DNA of 60,181 nt, taken from assembly GCA_023091735.1 (NCBI GenBank), contig JALKBU010000214.1, positions 1-60,181 on the forward strand. The letters are read 5' to 3'. This stretch comes from Trichomonas tenax. Lineage: Eukaryota; Parabasalia; Trichomonadida; Trichomonadidae. The notes below the pieces were generated by a model, which saw only the letters and a list, made by a program, of their open reading frames with translations, was not told where the DNA came from and ran no database searches. Below, piece by piece: positions 18,775-28,883 of the stretch. Both the position numbers and the translations under genes were made by a program. Each line of letters begins with the position of its first letter. The first letter of the stretch is position 1.

Positions 18775-19098
18775 TATTTCAAATTTTTGACAGTTCCGAT
18801 TTTGATTTATCGATATTTTAAAGCATTACAGATTTTGGTCTCACAAAAGTCATTATATGAAAATTCTTATTTCGCCACTCGATTTATTGTTAAAGGGATT
18901 ACGGAAATCAAAAATCAGTAAATTTTATTTCAAATAGTTTTCAATTTTTGCTAAATCATTTGATTATTAATTGAATTTTTAAAAGTGACATTTTATTAGA
19001 TTGCTTTCTATGGTTAGAGCTTAATTTTGAAATTTTTATTTTTCACTTTAAAACAACATATATAAGACATATTGGAATCAACCGAACAAAAATAAATC

Positions 19099-19117
19099 TT
19101 TGTCGGTTTACATGTCA
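19099..19117 (+). promoter_or_regulatory. TTTGTC-NN-TTTACATGTCA motif, first tandem copy
   Basis: TTTGTC (19099-19104), GG, TTTACATGTCA (19107-19117), continuing ATTG. It is the same bipartite element as upstream of the 16610 gene, in plus orientation, and is repeated exactly 70 bases downstream. Confidence 0.5.
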
Positions 19118-19168
19118 ATTGTCTCATTTATCATCATTACATGACAAAGATTTTCAAAATTCTGAAGA

Positions 19169-19187
19169 TTTGTCTGTTTACGTGTCA
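19169..19187 (+). promoter_or_regulatory. TTTGTC-NN-TTTACGTGTCA motif, second tandem copy
   Basis: TTTGTC (19169-19174), TG, TTTACGTGTCA (19177-19187), continuing TTTG. Eight bases later comes the initiator-like TCACTT (19195-19200). This resembles a complete plus-strand promoter although no plus-strand protein gene follows. Confidence 0.5.
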
Positions 19188-19196
19188 TTTGATTTC

Positions 19197-19310
19197 ACTT
19201 TGAGTGTGCATAAATAAGGAAATGATTTCGCATCACCTGATCTGCCGCACGAATCAACGCAACATCAGATTAATGCAGTTCGGGTGATGATCTCAATTCG
19301 AGATTATGAA
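19197..19310 (+). ncRNA. candidate structured non-coding RNA, family unknown
   Basis: The start is set at the initiator-like TCACTT; the 3' end is not known. CATCACC (19231-19237) pairs with GGTGATG (19283-19289). Directly inside, TGATCTG (19238-19244) pairs with CAGATTA (19266-19272) with one G-U pair. Directly outside, ATCTC (19290-19294) and GAGAT (19300-19304) form a hairpin. The segment is less AT-rich than its surroundings. Only a 21-codon ORF (from 19222) is open, and it overlaps the stems. I find no snRNA, snoRNA, tRNA or SRP signature, so this is a candidate resting on promoter motif plus nested stems. Confidence 0.35.
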
Positions 19311-19570
19311 ATATCCAATTTCCCATCAAAATGAAAAAAACTTCAATACTATATAATAATAAACCACCCATCAGGAAGGCTGTTCAAATGCATCTTTATG
19401 TTGAAATCAATTATAGCATATTATGAATCATATGATCTTCACCCTAAGATCATTGATATTTTTGTTCTTGTAGATGCTATTATAGTCGCTACTTCCATTT
19501 GATCGTTCTCCTTATATGAAACAATAGTGATTTTTTAAACGACTTATTTGATCCTCAGACAGCTAATTTA

Positions 19571-20398
19571 TCAGTTTTTATTAATTTGCTTAATTTCATA
19601 TACATCTGTTCTTCTGGCTGACAACAATGGCAGTTGCTTTCTGATTGAATCAACCTTACTAAGATCGATATCAACAACATTGACGCTCTCTTCGATTCCA
19701 CCATTATAAATCACATCACCCCACGGACCAACAACGATTGAGTTAGCATAGGAAACATAAGAGGCTTGTGTGTTTCTTGCTGGAGCACAGCCAACAGTGA
19801 AGACCTGGTTATCAACTGCCCTTTGTCTGAATAACAATTCCCAATGGGCAGGGCCTGTTGTCATGTTGAAAGCAGCCGGAACGAATATGATCTTTGCGCC
19901 TTGGAGTGCCATAACTCTTGCAAGTTCTGGGAAGCGGAAATCGAAGCAAATGCAAACACCAATCTTACAAATTGATGTATCAACAACTGTTACTTCATTG
20001 CCTGGTGATAAAGCATCAGATTCCTTGAATCTTTGTCCACCTTCAACATCAATATCAAACATATGCATTTTTCTGTGTTTTCCGATCTGATTACCTTGCT
20101 GATCGAAAATAAATGAGGTATTATAAATCTTGTTGCCGCAAAATTCAGGAATTGATCCTCCAACAAGGATAACTTTATTATTTTTAGCCATGTTAGAAAG
20201 CTTATTCCATGTTTCACCTCCATCAGGCTCAGCATACTCTCTAAACTTGTTTGTTGCATATGGGCCATTAAATATCTCAGGTAAAACAACAATTTCGGCG
20301 CCCTTCTCAGCACACTCTCGAACTTTCTCTGTTGCGCGCCCAACATTGATCAGTTTATCAGTTCCACTTGCGAGTTGAATAATTCCAATTTTTACCAT
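19571..20398 (-). CDS. omega-amidase / Nit2-type nitrilase (carbon-nitrogen hydrolase)
   Basis: This 275-residue enzyme of the nitrilase superfamily would be cytosolic and hydrolyse small amides. The likely substrates are the alpha-ketoglutaramate and ketosuccinamate formed by glutamine and asparagine transaminases. The catalytic triad is in place: Glu41 in VVLPEIFNGPY, Lys110 in KHRKMHMFDID and Cys151 in GVCICFDFRFPELA. Spacing is offset by only two residues from human NIT2 (Glu43, Lys112, Cys153 as I recall), and length is the same as the family. The motif HMFDIDVEGGQRFKES and the end DIDLSKVDSIRKQLPLL also match omega-amidases better than NIT1 or plant nitrilases. The ORF ends TGA followed by TAAAT, the trichomonad stop/polyadenylation arrangement. 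Two GTCACYTTT strings lie just upstream of the ATG, pointing away from the gene. Confidence 0.93.
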   Translation of the reverse strand: MVKIGIIQLASGTDKLINVGRATEKVRECAEKGAEIVVLPEIFNGPYATNKFREYAEPDGGETWNKLSNMAKNNKVILVGGSIPEFCGNKIYNTSFIFDQQGNQIGKHRKMHMFDIDVEGGQRFKESDALSPGNEVTVVDTSICKIGVCICFDFRFPELARVMALQGAKIIFVPAAFNMTTGPAHWELLFRQRAVDNQVFTVGCAPARNTQASYVSYANSIVVGPWGDVIYNGGIEESVNVVDIDLSKVDSIRKQLPLLSARRTDVYEIKQINKN

Positions 20399-22214
20399 AA
20401 TGTCACTTTTACTATTGTCACCTTTTATTTCATATTTTTATTGATTCTTCATAAAAGACTCTATTAAAACTGTTTTCGGAATCAATATCGCCCAGAATCG
20501 TGAAAAGCACTTCCAACATAACGCAACCATTTAACTTTCATTTGATAATTCCATAGCAATACAACAATCTTAAATCCCATCAGTTAATTTTAACCTTCGT
20601 ACATTATACAGCAAAGGTCATAACACAAGGCATATTATTCTCTACGAAAACAATCATATTTACCTTGAAGATTATATTATCGAATTACATATGGATGTTG
20701 ATTCCATCGGTTAGGATATCCGTTTGATTAACATCAGAGAGCTATAATCAGAAACACCCAACTGTATTGTTATGGAGGAATTTTTTGAATTAAAATATTC
20801 CTCATTATTCAAATAAAACTAATGAGTATAGGTTAAAAAGGCCAATCTTAAAGTTGCAAAGGTAAATACTGAATACCGTACGATTTATCCAAAGATAATA
20901 AATATTTATTTCCTTCGTAACATTTACAGTATTCATTGCCTTGCTGTGGCGGAGGTAAAGCGATCATTTCTGTTGGTTAACAAAGGACATATTATCGTGC
21001 TATCCTAATAAAGCAAAATATTCGCGATAATTGAGACATTGTCGCATGGAACGCCATTAGTGCATCGTAGCGAACGCTAAAATGTTCGGAACTGTCAACA
21101 TTATTTTGACATTATATGAGTGACGCAAAAAATCAAAAGAAAGTGAATATAGATCAAACAGGCCATTTCAAATAACTTATGTCATACAAAGGGGATAAAA
21201 TAACAAGAATAAATCCGGTAAGCCAATTGTAATCAGGGTAAATCATGTAATAAATAATTAGCTATGGAATACAATCTTCGCAGGCATGCATGTATTGATT
21301 AATCATTTTAGATAAATTCGAGTTTGAATATGAATCAAAGAAGTAACTTATGGACTTAATGTTTTCAAAACATCAATGCACTAACCTAACAAAACAAGAT
21401 TCTCTATGTTAAGAGAGGTTGACCATGTTAACAAAGCAAACCATGTTGATTTTTCTTCAACAAAAATTACGAACATAAAAAAATAAAACATAAATCCATT
21501 CTCATCTCACAAAGGGCATAACAAATGCAAAATCATTCACTAAACCCCATCGTTTTTCATGATGTGGCCAAAAACACTTTCAAAATCGATAATTTTGTTT
21601 CTACACAGCTCTCAAAATTCTTCTTATTATCTTTAGATTTAATATCACATTATCATCATAATTCCACAAAATCGTGTTTCTCTATAATTTATTAATAAAC
21701 ATATCACTTTTTCTTGTTAATATATCAGAACACCAATGGTAGACTTAGAATTTTAAGTTCTTATATTTTTATGCTTATTGCTTAAGGAATCGTTGACAAT
21801 GCATAATAAGCATTTTCTTTTAAAAAATGAATAAAACCGTTTAATGAATATAAATTGTTCAAACTTTAGATTATAATATAATGGGCTATTCTAAACATTT
21901 TTACAAAAACATTTTTCTATCGCATAAACGTACATTCTCAATTTCTTATATATTTTGAAGCAAAAGACATAAATAACATGTGTATACATTTGATTATGAA
22001 TTTACTGTTTTCTTTCAATACATTGAAAAAAAAAACATTTTCTCAAAAGCATTTCACAAAATTATTTTTATTCTCCAATGCTATAATCATATCATCTGTA
22101 AGCTCTAGCATAGACAAATCTTAAGAAATTAGCGATTTTTATTGTTTTTAGTTACTCGACCATCATCTTTTTTTTCGACTTTTTAGACGTGGTTTTTTTT
22201 CTCACTTTTTATAC
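20399..22214. other. long AT-rich intergenic region (1.8 kb) between divergent genes
   Basis: I see no credible ORF, tRNA or rRNA here. There is a 7-bp hairpin (GAGGAAT and ATTCCTC) near 20775-20805. At the left end are two GTCACYTTT strings (about 20402-20427), and at the right end the initiator of the 22215 gene. The string ACTAACCTAACAAAACAAG near 21380 faintly recalls a trichomonad branch point but has no matching donor and no ORF after it. Confidence 0.5.
22202..22207 (+). promoter_or_regulatory. initiator (Inr) of giant coiled-coil gene
   Basis: TCACTT, +1 at 22204, lies 11 bases before the ATG at 22215, which supports that start. It is preceded by T-rich runs. Confidence 0.6.
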
Positions 22215-25200
22215 ATGATGTCTGAGCAACAAGTTATATCTAGCCCTGTTGAAGCTGAAGTCAAAGCAGCACATGACGAACAGCACCAGCAGGGTTCGGA
22301 AATGAACCAAAATGACCAGCAGGCAACAAATACAAATAACAAATCTGATAACGGTTCCAACGAGGGTACTCAGGATGAGATGTCCATCGAAGACAGGATC
22401 TTCCAACTCGAAATTCTCTCGATGAAGGGCAATAAGGAGGCTGACAAGGAAATCGAACGCCTCCGCTCTTTACAAGCAGAAGAAAAGAGGCGCCTTATCG
22501 AAGAGAAGAAGCTTGCCGAAAAGAAAAAACTCGAGGACGAGAAAGAGAAGACACAGAAGGCCCTCCAGGAAGAAAAGATGCGCGAAGGCCAAAGAGCTAA
22601 GGATCAGGCACGTACTCAGAAGAAAGAGCAGCAGCGTACTCCAAAGAAGTCGGAGACGAAGGAACATAAGCCAAATAAGCAGCCAAAGCAGCAGGCTGTT
22701 GAAGAGGCTCCAAAGGAAGAACAGGCGCCAGTTCCAGAACCAAAGAAGGCCGAAGAACCACAGTTATCAGAGAAGGAGAAGCAGCGCCTCGAAAACGAGA
22801 AGAAACTCCTTGAACTTTTCGAGTTAGAGCAACAAGAAGAGCAACAGAAGCGTGAAGAAGAGAAGCAGCGTCAACTTGCCTCAAAGCAGCAAGGCAAGGA
22901 CAAGAATCGCGAGAAACAATTACAAGCTCAAAAGGCTGAAGAGGAGAAGCGTCGCAAGGAGCAAGAGCAGAAGCGCCTTGAGGCTGAGAGACAAGCGAAG
23001 GCGCAGCAGGAAGCCGAAGAAAAGCGCCAGATCGAGTTACAGCGCCAGAAACAGGAAGAGGAGGCCAAGAAGGCTGCAATGGAGCAACACAAGAACCAGC
23101 CACGCCAAAATGCACCAAAGGGTAATCAAAATACTCCAAAGCGTAACCTAAGAGACAGAAAGGACAACAAGAGACAAAAAGGCAATCGCCGTTTCGATGT
23201 TTCTCCTGAGCAAGTCCCAGCAAGCCACGAAATGCAACAACAACTCGCCCAAGCCTCAATGGCACAGCAGATTCCAAAGCAGGACCTCACATTCTCATCT
23301 TACTCACCGTTCTCCAATTCCGCTCAGGAGTTAGAGGCCGAGCGCCAGCAGGCCGAGAAGGCAGCAGCTGAGGCCGAGGCAGCACGCAAGAGGAAGGAGG
23401 AACAACAGGCCGCCGAAGAGGCAGCCAAGCGCGCTAAGGAAGAAAAGAAAGCCCAGGAGGAGAGAAAGATCAGAGAGGCTAAGGAGGCCGAAGAGAAGGC
23501 AAAGCGCGAAAGGATCGAAAGACAACGCGAAATCGAAGCAGAAAATGCTCGCAGAAAGAAACAAGCTCAATACGAAAGAGATCAGGCAAAGCTTCGCGCC
23601 AGACTCGCTAAGAAGGCCCAGCAAGAAGCCAAGAAGCAGCAGAAGACACCAGTCAAGCAGCAAACACCAAAGAAGGCTGAGCAAGTTGAAGAAGTCGAAC
23701 AGCTAAAGGTTGAAGAGCAGAAGGTCGAAGAAGTCAACCCAGAGGTTCTCCGCCAGCAGGCGGAAGCCCGTCGCCTTGAGCAGGAGCGTCGGGAGGAAGT
23801 CGAGTTCATCCGGGCCGCCATGGAAATGGGCACTGCCGTCAATGAAGAACAGAAGGCCATTGTTACCGCCTATGACAAGGAGATGGCCGAGAAGGCTGCT
23901 GCCGAGGAGGCAAAGAAGCAGGCCGAAATCGAGGCCATGAAGGCTGAATTAAAGCGCCAGGAGGAGCTTAAGAAGAAGGCTCAACAAGAGGCTGAAGAGG
24001 AAGAGTTGAAGAAGAAGCGCCAGGCAGAAATTGCTAAGAGACAGCAAGGCAAGGTCATGACTGATGACAGCCGCAGAGTTGAGCAAGACCTCTTGAGAAA
24101 GGCCAAGGAACAGGCCGAAAAGGCTGACCAGGCCGAGAAGAGGAAGGCCGAAGACGAAAAGAAGGCTTTAGAAGACGCTAAGCGCGCAGAAGAGGAAAAG
24201 AAGAAGGCAGAGGAAAATGTCAAGCGCACCGAAGAAGAAGCCAAGCTTAAGGCCATCGAGGACGCCAAGCGTGCCGAAGAGGAACGCAAGAAGCGTATCG
24301 AAGACCAGCAGGCATTCCAGGAGCGTGTTGCCCAGGAGCATCGCGAGAAGGAATTGAAGCGCCAAGAGGAACGCAAGAAGCGCATTGAAGAAGCTCGCAA
24401 GGTCAATATTGCTGTCGCCGAAGCCGAGAGAAAGGTTCCGGAAGAGGCTGCTGCCAAGAAGGCCTCTACAGAGCAGAAGCAGACTGTCGACTCAGCCAAG
24501 AAGCAGCGCGAGGAGCAGAAGCGCCTTGAAAAGCAGAAGAAGCGTGAAGAGAAGCTTGCCGCGAAGAAGGCCAAGGAGGAGAAGCAGAAGAAGGAAGAGG
24601 AGGAGAAGCGTTTCAGAGAGCAGCAGCAAAAGAAGGCTGAAGAGAAGCAAGCTACCACAGCTAAGGCTCAGGCCGAAGAAGAAGAGCGCCAGCGTGTTCT
24701 CAAGGAGGAACAGCGCCGCATCAATGAGGAGCGCGAAAAGGCTAAGCAGAAGCTTATCGAGCAGCAGTTGATTGAGCACCTTGGAATCACTGTTTCTGGC
24801 AAGTATGCAATCTCCGAGAACACAAATCTTGCCGATTTGCTCAAGCAGAAGAAGGCCGAGGAGGAAATCGATGCCAGAGTTCAGCGTGAAATCCAAGAGG
24901 CCAAGGATGACAAGGATGCCAAGATCGAGAAGTCAGAGGCAGATCTCAAGGAGAAGCAGGCCAGATCCAACCAGCTTCTTGCTGACAAGAATAAGATCAT
25001 TGCCGATCTCAAGGCCCTCAACAAGAAGGCCAAGGAGGAGCACAAGAGACAGGGGCTGCTCCTTGCTGAAGAAAGAATGAGAAAGGCTGAAGAAGAGAAG
25101 CGCCGCAAGGTCGAAGAAGACCTTAAAAAGGCCGAAAAGCTCAAGGAACAGCAGAGAAGAATCGAGCAAGAGCGCAAGGAACAGCAGGAGATCGATTTGA

Positions 25201-28200
25201 CTCTCGAGATGATCGAACTCGCCAAGACTGCCGGCAAGGAAGTTCCACAGGACCTTGTCGCTGAAGTTGAACGTAAGCAGAAGGAAATGAAGGAGCGCAA
25301 GGAAGCCCAGGATAAGTCCGATCAGGAAGAGAAGGCTGCTGACGAAAAGACCGAGAAGGAGCGCAATGCTGAGGAAGAGAGACTCATTGAGAAGAACAAC
25401 AATATCGGCAGTGAAATCGGCAGACTCAACAAGCTCAAGGCCGAGCAGAACAAACAGATCGCTAAAGTCGAGGAGGAAGTTACACAGGCCGTCCAACAGC
25501 ATGAGCAAACAAAGGCCGATGCTGAGAAGGTTTGCGAGGACAAGATCGCCGAGATCATTGCTCGCGGTGAAGCTGACAAGAAGGCCCTCGAAGAAAACAG
25601 AATTGCTGCCGAGAAGCGACGCCTCGAAGAAGAGGAACAGCGTGCCAACGAAGAAGCTGAGGCAAAGAGATTAGCCGAAATCAAGCGTGAGGAAGAGCGC
25701 CTTGCTGCACTCAAGCGCCAGGAAGAAGCCCGTGAGGCTGAGAGAAAGCGCAAGGAGGCCGAGAAGAAGGCTGCCAAAAAGAAGGCCGAGCAAGAGCGCC
25801 AGGCCAAGCAGCGCGCTGAGAAACTTCGCAAGGAAGAGGAAGAGCGCCGCCGTATAGAGGCCCATCGTGAGGAGATCAGGAAGCGTCAGGAAGCTGCAGC
25901 TGCTCAGAGAAAGAAGGAAGAAGATGAGAAGCGCAAGCGCAAGTTGGAGGCCGAGGAAAAAAGACGCGCCGCTCAGAGGCAACGCGAAGAAGAGGAGCGC
26001 AGAAAGGCCGAGAACAAGTCCGAAGCTGCTGCTGAAGACGCTAAGTCCAAGCTCAGCAAGGAGGACCAGCGCAAGCTCAATGAAGAGAAGAAGAAGGAGA
26101 TCGAGTCTGTCCAGGAGCGCCAGTTCAAGGAGCTTGCTAAGCTTCACAACATTGATATCCAGGAGAACTCCGATGATGTCCCAGAGCAGGAGATCGAATC
26201 CACACTCGTTGAGTGTTCAGTTCCAGAGAATCTTCTCAATGAAGCCACTGCAGAGGAAGAACCAGCCATTGTCGAAAAGGCCGAACCAGTTCAGAAGCTT
26301 GAAGAGACAAAGAAGCCAGAAGAAGACAAGCTCCGCGAATCCCGCAAGGCCGAGCAAGAGAGAAAGCTCAAGGAGAAGCAGGCAAGAAAGGCCGCTGAAC
26401 TAGAGAGGCGCCGTGCTGAGCGCGAAGCCCGCCAGGCCAAGTTCGAGCGCAAGAACAGAGAAGAATGGGAAAAGAAGATGGCCATCGAAGCTGCTAAGCG
26501 TGCAGAGGAAGAAGCCAAGCGCCAAGCTGAAGAAGCCCTCAAGCCCAAGCCTATTGAGGAACCAAAGCCAACAACAGTTGAAGAGCCAAAGGCCGAACCA
26601 ACACCAGCCGAAGAGCCAAAGCCAGTAGCTGAGGAGCAGCCAAAGGCCGAAGAAAAGAAGACACCAAAGAAGGACAACAAGCGCGGCAAGAAGGATAATA
26701 AACAGCCAAAGACAGAGGAACAGAAGGCCGAAGAATTCGCCCAGAGAGAGGCAAAGAGGAAGGCTAAGGCTGAGCAGAAGGCCAAGAAACAACAGAAGGC
26801 TGAAGAGCAGGAGGTCGAGCAACCAGCTGAAAAGGTCGAAGAGAAGAAGATGACCAAGGAGGACCAGAAGCGTATCGAGGAAGAGCACAAGCTTGAACAA
26901 GAGAAGAAGATCGAGCAAGAACTTCTCGAAAAGAAAGCCGAAGAAGAAAAGAAGCCAAAGGTCCCAGAGATGACAGAAGAAGAGCGCCGCAAGAAGGAGG
27001 AAGAAGAGCGCATCAAGGCTGAGAAGAAGCGCCTCGAAGATGAAAGAAGATTCAAGGAACGCGAAGCCAAGAGACAGGCCAAGGAAGAGCAGCGTCTCAG
27101 AAAGCTCCAGAAGGAGGAACAGCGCAAGGCTGCTCAGAGACAGTTGACTGAGATGAAGCAAAAGGAGCTCGAGCAGAAGGTTTCTCAGTCACTCCAGGAG
27201 ACTGCAAAGAACGCCACAAATCAGGCAGCTCAAAACGCTCCAGCTCAGGAACAGCCAGATGACTCATTCCTTATCGAGCTTGTCAAGGACTTCATTGAGA
27301 GTGAGAAGGCCGTCTTCGAACGCGCCACGCAGACAGCCAACGAGGTCACAAAGCTTGAGCAAGAATTTCTTTCCCAGGCAAAGCAGAGCCAGATCGAACA
27401 AGCGCGCCAGCAGAAGAAGCAAGCTGATCAGAAAGCCGCCGAGAAGCGCGCCAAGAAGGATCAGAAGAAGGTCCAACAGCAACAGAAGCTTCAGGAGATC
27501 GTTGCTACAAGGCCAGCCGAAAAGAAGACCGAACCAGAACAGAAGAAGATGACAAAGGAGGAGCAGCGCAAGATCGAAGAGGAACGTCAAAGAGAGGAGG
27601 AGAAGCGTGCAGAGCGCGAGTTCCTCCAAGCTCTGATGGAGCAGCAGGAGCGCGAGAAACGCGAAAAGGAAGAAGTTGAGAGAAAGGCCGAAGAAGAAAG
27701 ACTTCTCGCTGAAAAGAAGGCCCAGGAGGAAGAGCGCAAGCAGAAGGAGCTTGAAGAGAAGGCAAAGCAGCGCGAAGAGAAGAGAAAGCAAAAGGCAATT
27801 GCTCATGCTAAGAAGCAGCAGCGTGAAGAGCAGAGAAAGCTTGAAGAAATGAAGAAGCAAGAGCAGGAAAGAAAGGCTGCCGAAGAAAAGAAGAAGCTTG
27901 CTGCAGCTGCATCTCCAAGCAAGGTTAACAAGAAGGCTGAACAGCGCCGTATCAACGAGGAAAGAAAGAGACATAAAGAAACTGCTATGGAGGCAGCTCT
28001 TGAGCGCGCAATGAGAATGCTTGAGGTCAAGACACGTGACTTAGGCAACGCTGACTTTGAGAATGTCGATACAGAATTCGCAGGCGACGATGATATTCAG
28101 GTCGTTCCATCGAAGCCACAGCAGGCTAAGCCAGAAGAAAAGGCCCAACCAAAGGTTGAAGAGAAGAAGCCAGAAGCTGCTAAGCCTGTTGCTGCAAAGG

Positions 28201-28712
28201 CAGAGCAGAAGAAGGTTGAAGAGAAGAAGCCACAACAGGTTGCCAAGGCTGAAGAAAAGCAGCCAGAGCCAGTCAAGGTCGAAGAAAAGGCCGAGCCAGC
28301 TAAGCCAGCCGAGCCGAAGAAGGCTGAGGATAAGAAGCCAGAACCAGTTAAGGCTGAGGAGAAGAAGGCCGATATAGTTCAGAAGCGTGCTGAGGAGACA
28401 AAATCAAAGCCCGAGAAGAAGGAGAAGGAATACGATGAGCAAAAGGAAGAAATCCAGAAGCAGGAGGAAGAGGAAAGGAAGAAGCTTCTTACTACTCCCA
28501 AGGAAGAGCTCAAGACGATGCTCCAGCAACAGGCTTCCGAGAGAAAGGCCAAGCGCGAGGCCGATCTCAAGAGAATCGCAGCGCTTAAGGCTAAATGTGG
28601 TGATAAGCCACTCTCTCCAGAGCACAAGAAGAGACTTGATGAGGCAAGGAAGAAGACAAGTGCTGCTATTCAGGACCTCCTCAAATCAGGTATTTTCCAG
28701 GGCTTAAAATAA
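22215..28712 (+). CDS. giant charged coiled-coil protein (2165 aa), probable cytoskeletal component
   Basis: I recognise no catalytic domain. Nearly the whole 2165 residues are Glu, Lys, Ala, Gln and Arg in heptad-compatible order, as in trichohyalin-like rods. A degenerate module, QRRIxEER followed by a less charged patch, recurs near residues 184, 519, 829, 977, 1283, 1548, 1782 and 1906. Clear examples of the patch are LTLEMIELAKTAGKEVP and AAMEMGTAVN. Pro/Ala/Glu/Lys linkers interrupt the rod near 1430-1520 and 1960-2060. The C-terminus (about 2125-2165) is short and not coil-like. Codon choice is strongly biased to AAG, GAG, CGC and GCC, making the gene far more GC-rich than its neighbours, a sign of high expression. 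Long antisense ORFs come from this bias and are not genes. Trichomonads have large coiled-coil structural proteins in costa, axostyle and pelta, so such a role is plausible but inferred. Confidence 0.85.
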   Translation: MMSEQQVISSPVEAEVKAAHDEQHQQGSEMNQNDQQATNTNNKSDNGSNEGTQDEMSIEDRIFQLEILSMKGNKEADKEIERLRSLQAEEKRRLIEEKKLAEKKKLEDEKEKTQKALQEEKMREGQRAKDQARTQKKEQQRTPKKSETKEHKPNKQPKQQAVEEAPKEEQAPVPEPKKAEEPQLSEKEKQRLENEKKLLELFELEQQEEQQKREEEKQRQLASKQQGKDKNREKQLQAQKAEEEKRRKEQEQKRLEAERQAKAQQEAEEKRQIELQRQKQEEEAKKAAMEQHKNQPRQNAPKGNQNTPKRNLRDRKDNKRQKGNRRFDVSPEQVPASHEMQQQLAQASMAQQIPKQDLTFSSYSPFSNSAQELEAERQQAEKAAAEAEAARKRKEEQQAAEEAAKRAKEEKKAQEERKIREAKEAEEKAKRERIERQREIEAENARRKKQAQYERDQAKLRARLAKKAQQEAKKQQKTPVKQQTPKKAEQVEEVEQLKVEEQKVEEVNPEVLRQQAEARRLEQERREEVEFIRAAMEMGTAVNEEQKAIVTAYDKEMAEKAAAEEAKKQAEIEAMKAELKRQEELKKKAQQEAEEEELKKKRQAEIAKRQQGKVMTDDSRRVEQDLLRKAKEQAEKADQAEKRKAEDEKKALEDAKRAEEEKKKAEENVKRTEEEAKLKAIEDAKRAEEERKKRIEDQQAFQERVAQEHREKELKRQEERKKRIEEARKVNIAVAEAERKVPEEAAAKKASTEQKQTVDSAKKQREEQKRLEKQKKREEKLAAKKAKEEKQKKEEEEKRFREQQQKKAEEKQATTAKAQAEEEERQRVLKEEQRRINEEREKAKQKLIEQQLIEHLGITVSGKYAISENTNLADLLKQKKAEEEIDARVQREIQEAKDDKDAKIEKSEADLKEKQARSNQLLADKNKIIADLKALNKKAKEEHKRQGLLLAEERMRKAEEEKRRKVEEDLKKAEKLKEQQRRIEQERKEQQEIDLTLEMIELAKTAGKEVPQDLVAEVERKQKEMKERKEAQDKSDQEEKAADEKTEKERNAEEERLIEKNNNIGSEIGRLNKLKAEQNKQIAKVEEEVTQAVQQHEQTKADAEKVCEDKIAEIIARGEADKKALEENRIAAEKRRLEEEEQRANEEAEAKRLAEIKREEERLAALKRQEEAREAERKRKEAEKKAAKKKAEQERQAKQRAEKLRKEEEERRRIEAHREEIRKRQEAAAAQRKKEEDEKRKRKLEAEEKRRAAQRQREEEERRKAENKSEAAAEDAKSKLSKEDQRKLNEEKKKEIESVQERQFKELAKLHNIDIQENSDDVPEQEIESTLVECSVPENLLNEATAEEEPAIVEKAEPVQKLEETKKPEEDKLRESRKAEQERKLKEKQARKAAELERRRAEREARQAKFERKNREEWEKKMAIEAAKRAEEEAKRQAEEALKPKPIEEPKPTTVEEPKAEPTPAEEPKPVAEEQPKAEEKKTPKKDNKRGKKDNKQPKTEEQKAEEFAQREAKRKAKAEQKAKKQQKAEEQEVEQPAEKVEEKKMTKEDQKRIEEEHKLEQEKKIEQELLEKKAEEEKKPKVPEMTEEERRKKEEEERIKAEKKRLEDERRFKEREAKRQAKEEQRLRKLQKEEQRKAAQRQLTEMKQKELEQKVSQSLQETAKNATNQAAQNAPAQEQPDDSFLIELVKDFIESEKAVFERATQTANEVTKLEQEFLSQAKQSQIEQARQQKKQADQKAAEKRAKKDQKKVQQQQKLQEIVATRPAEKKTEPEQKKMTKEEQRKIEEERQREEEKRAEREFLQALMEQQEREKREKEEVERKAEEERLLAEKKAQEEERKQKELEEKAKQREEKRKQKAIAHAKKQQREEQRKLEEMKKQEQERKAAEEKKKLAAAASPSKVNKKAEQRRINEERKRHKETAMEAALERAMRMLEVKTRDLGNADFENVDTEFAGDDDIQVVPSKPQQAKPEEKAQPKVEEKKPEAAKPVAAKAEQKKVEEKKPQQVAKAEEKQPEPVKVEEKAEPAKPAEPKKAEDKKPEPVKAEEKKADIVQKRAEETKSKPEKKEKEYDEQKEEIQKQEEEERKKLLTTPKEELKTMLQQQASERKAKREADLKRIAALKAKCGDKPLSPEHKKRLDEARKKTSAAIQDLLKSGIFQGLK

Positions 28713-28883
28713 ATAAAGACAGTTCATGAATTTTATACCAAATCAACTTTTTTTATAATTATAATTTCAGTTGAAAGATTTAAATAATTTTGATGTTGTT
28801 TTTTTTGACATTTGACAAATAAATTTACATTTCCGTTTTAAATTAAAAAAAGGGGCATCTAAAAATAAAGAGAGAAAATCACA

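Larger units (their letters stand above)
18735..19570. other. intergenic region with tandem promoter-like motifs
   Basis: This 836-base gap lies between two minus-strand genes. It carries a Myb-like octamer next to the phosphatase start, two plus-strand copies of the TTTGTC-NN-TTTACRTGTCA motif exactly 70 bases apart, an initiator-like TCACTT at 19195-19200 and a structured segment at 19231-19304. There is also a 6-bp hairpin, GATCTT-AAGATC, near 19435-19455. No protein gene is visible on the plus strand. Confidence 0.5.

Noticed and set aside
19290..19304. ATTCGAGAT hairpin as a tRNA T-arm
   Set aside because: The loop has five instead of seven bases and there is no acceptor or anticodon arm at the right distance. 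No tRNA with A and B boxes was seen anywhere in the window.
19435..19480. CTAAGATCA followed by TGTTCTT resembling U2 snRNA
   Set aside because: The branch-point recognition sequence GTAGTA, invariant in U2, is missing, and the preceding U2 stem is not formed. Judged a chance match in AT-rich DNA.
21375..21400. ACTAACCTAACAAAACAAG as an intron acceptor
   Set aside because: No donor GTAYGT at a suitable distance and no coding exon on either side.
22470..28625. Many long open frames on the minus strand and in other plus frames across the giant coiled-coil gene
   Set aside because: They are complements of Lys/Glu/Ala-rich codons and give Leu/Ser/Phe-rich low-complexity products. No independent start signals or domains are present.
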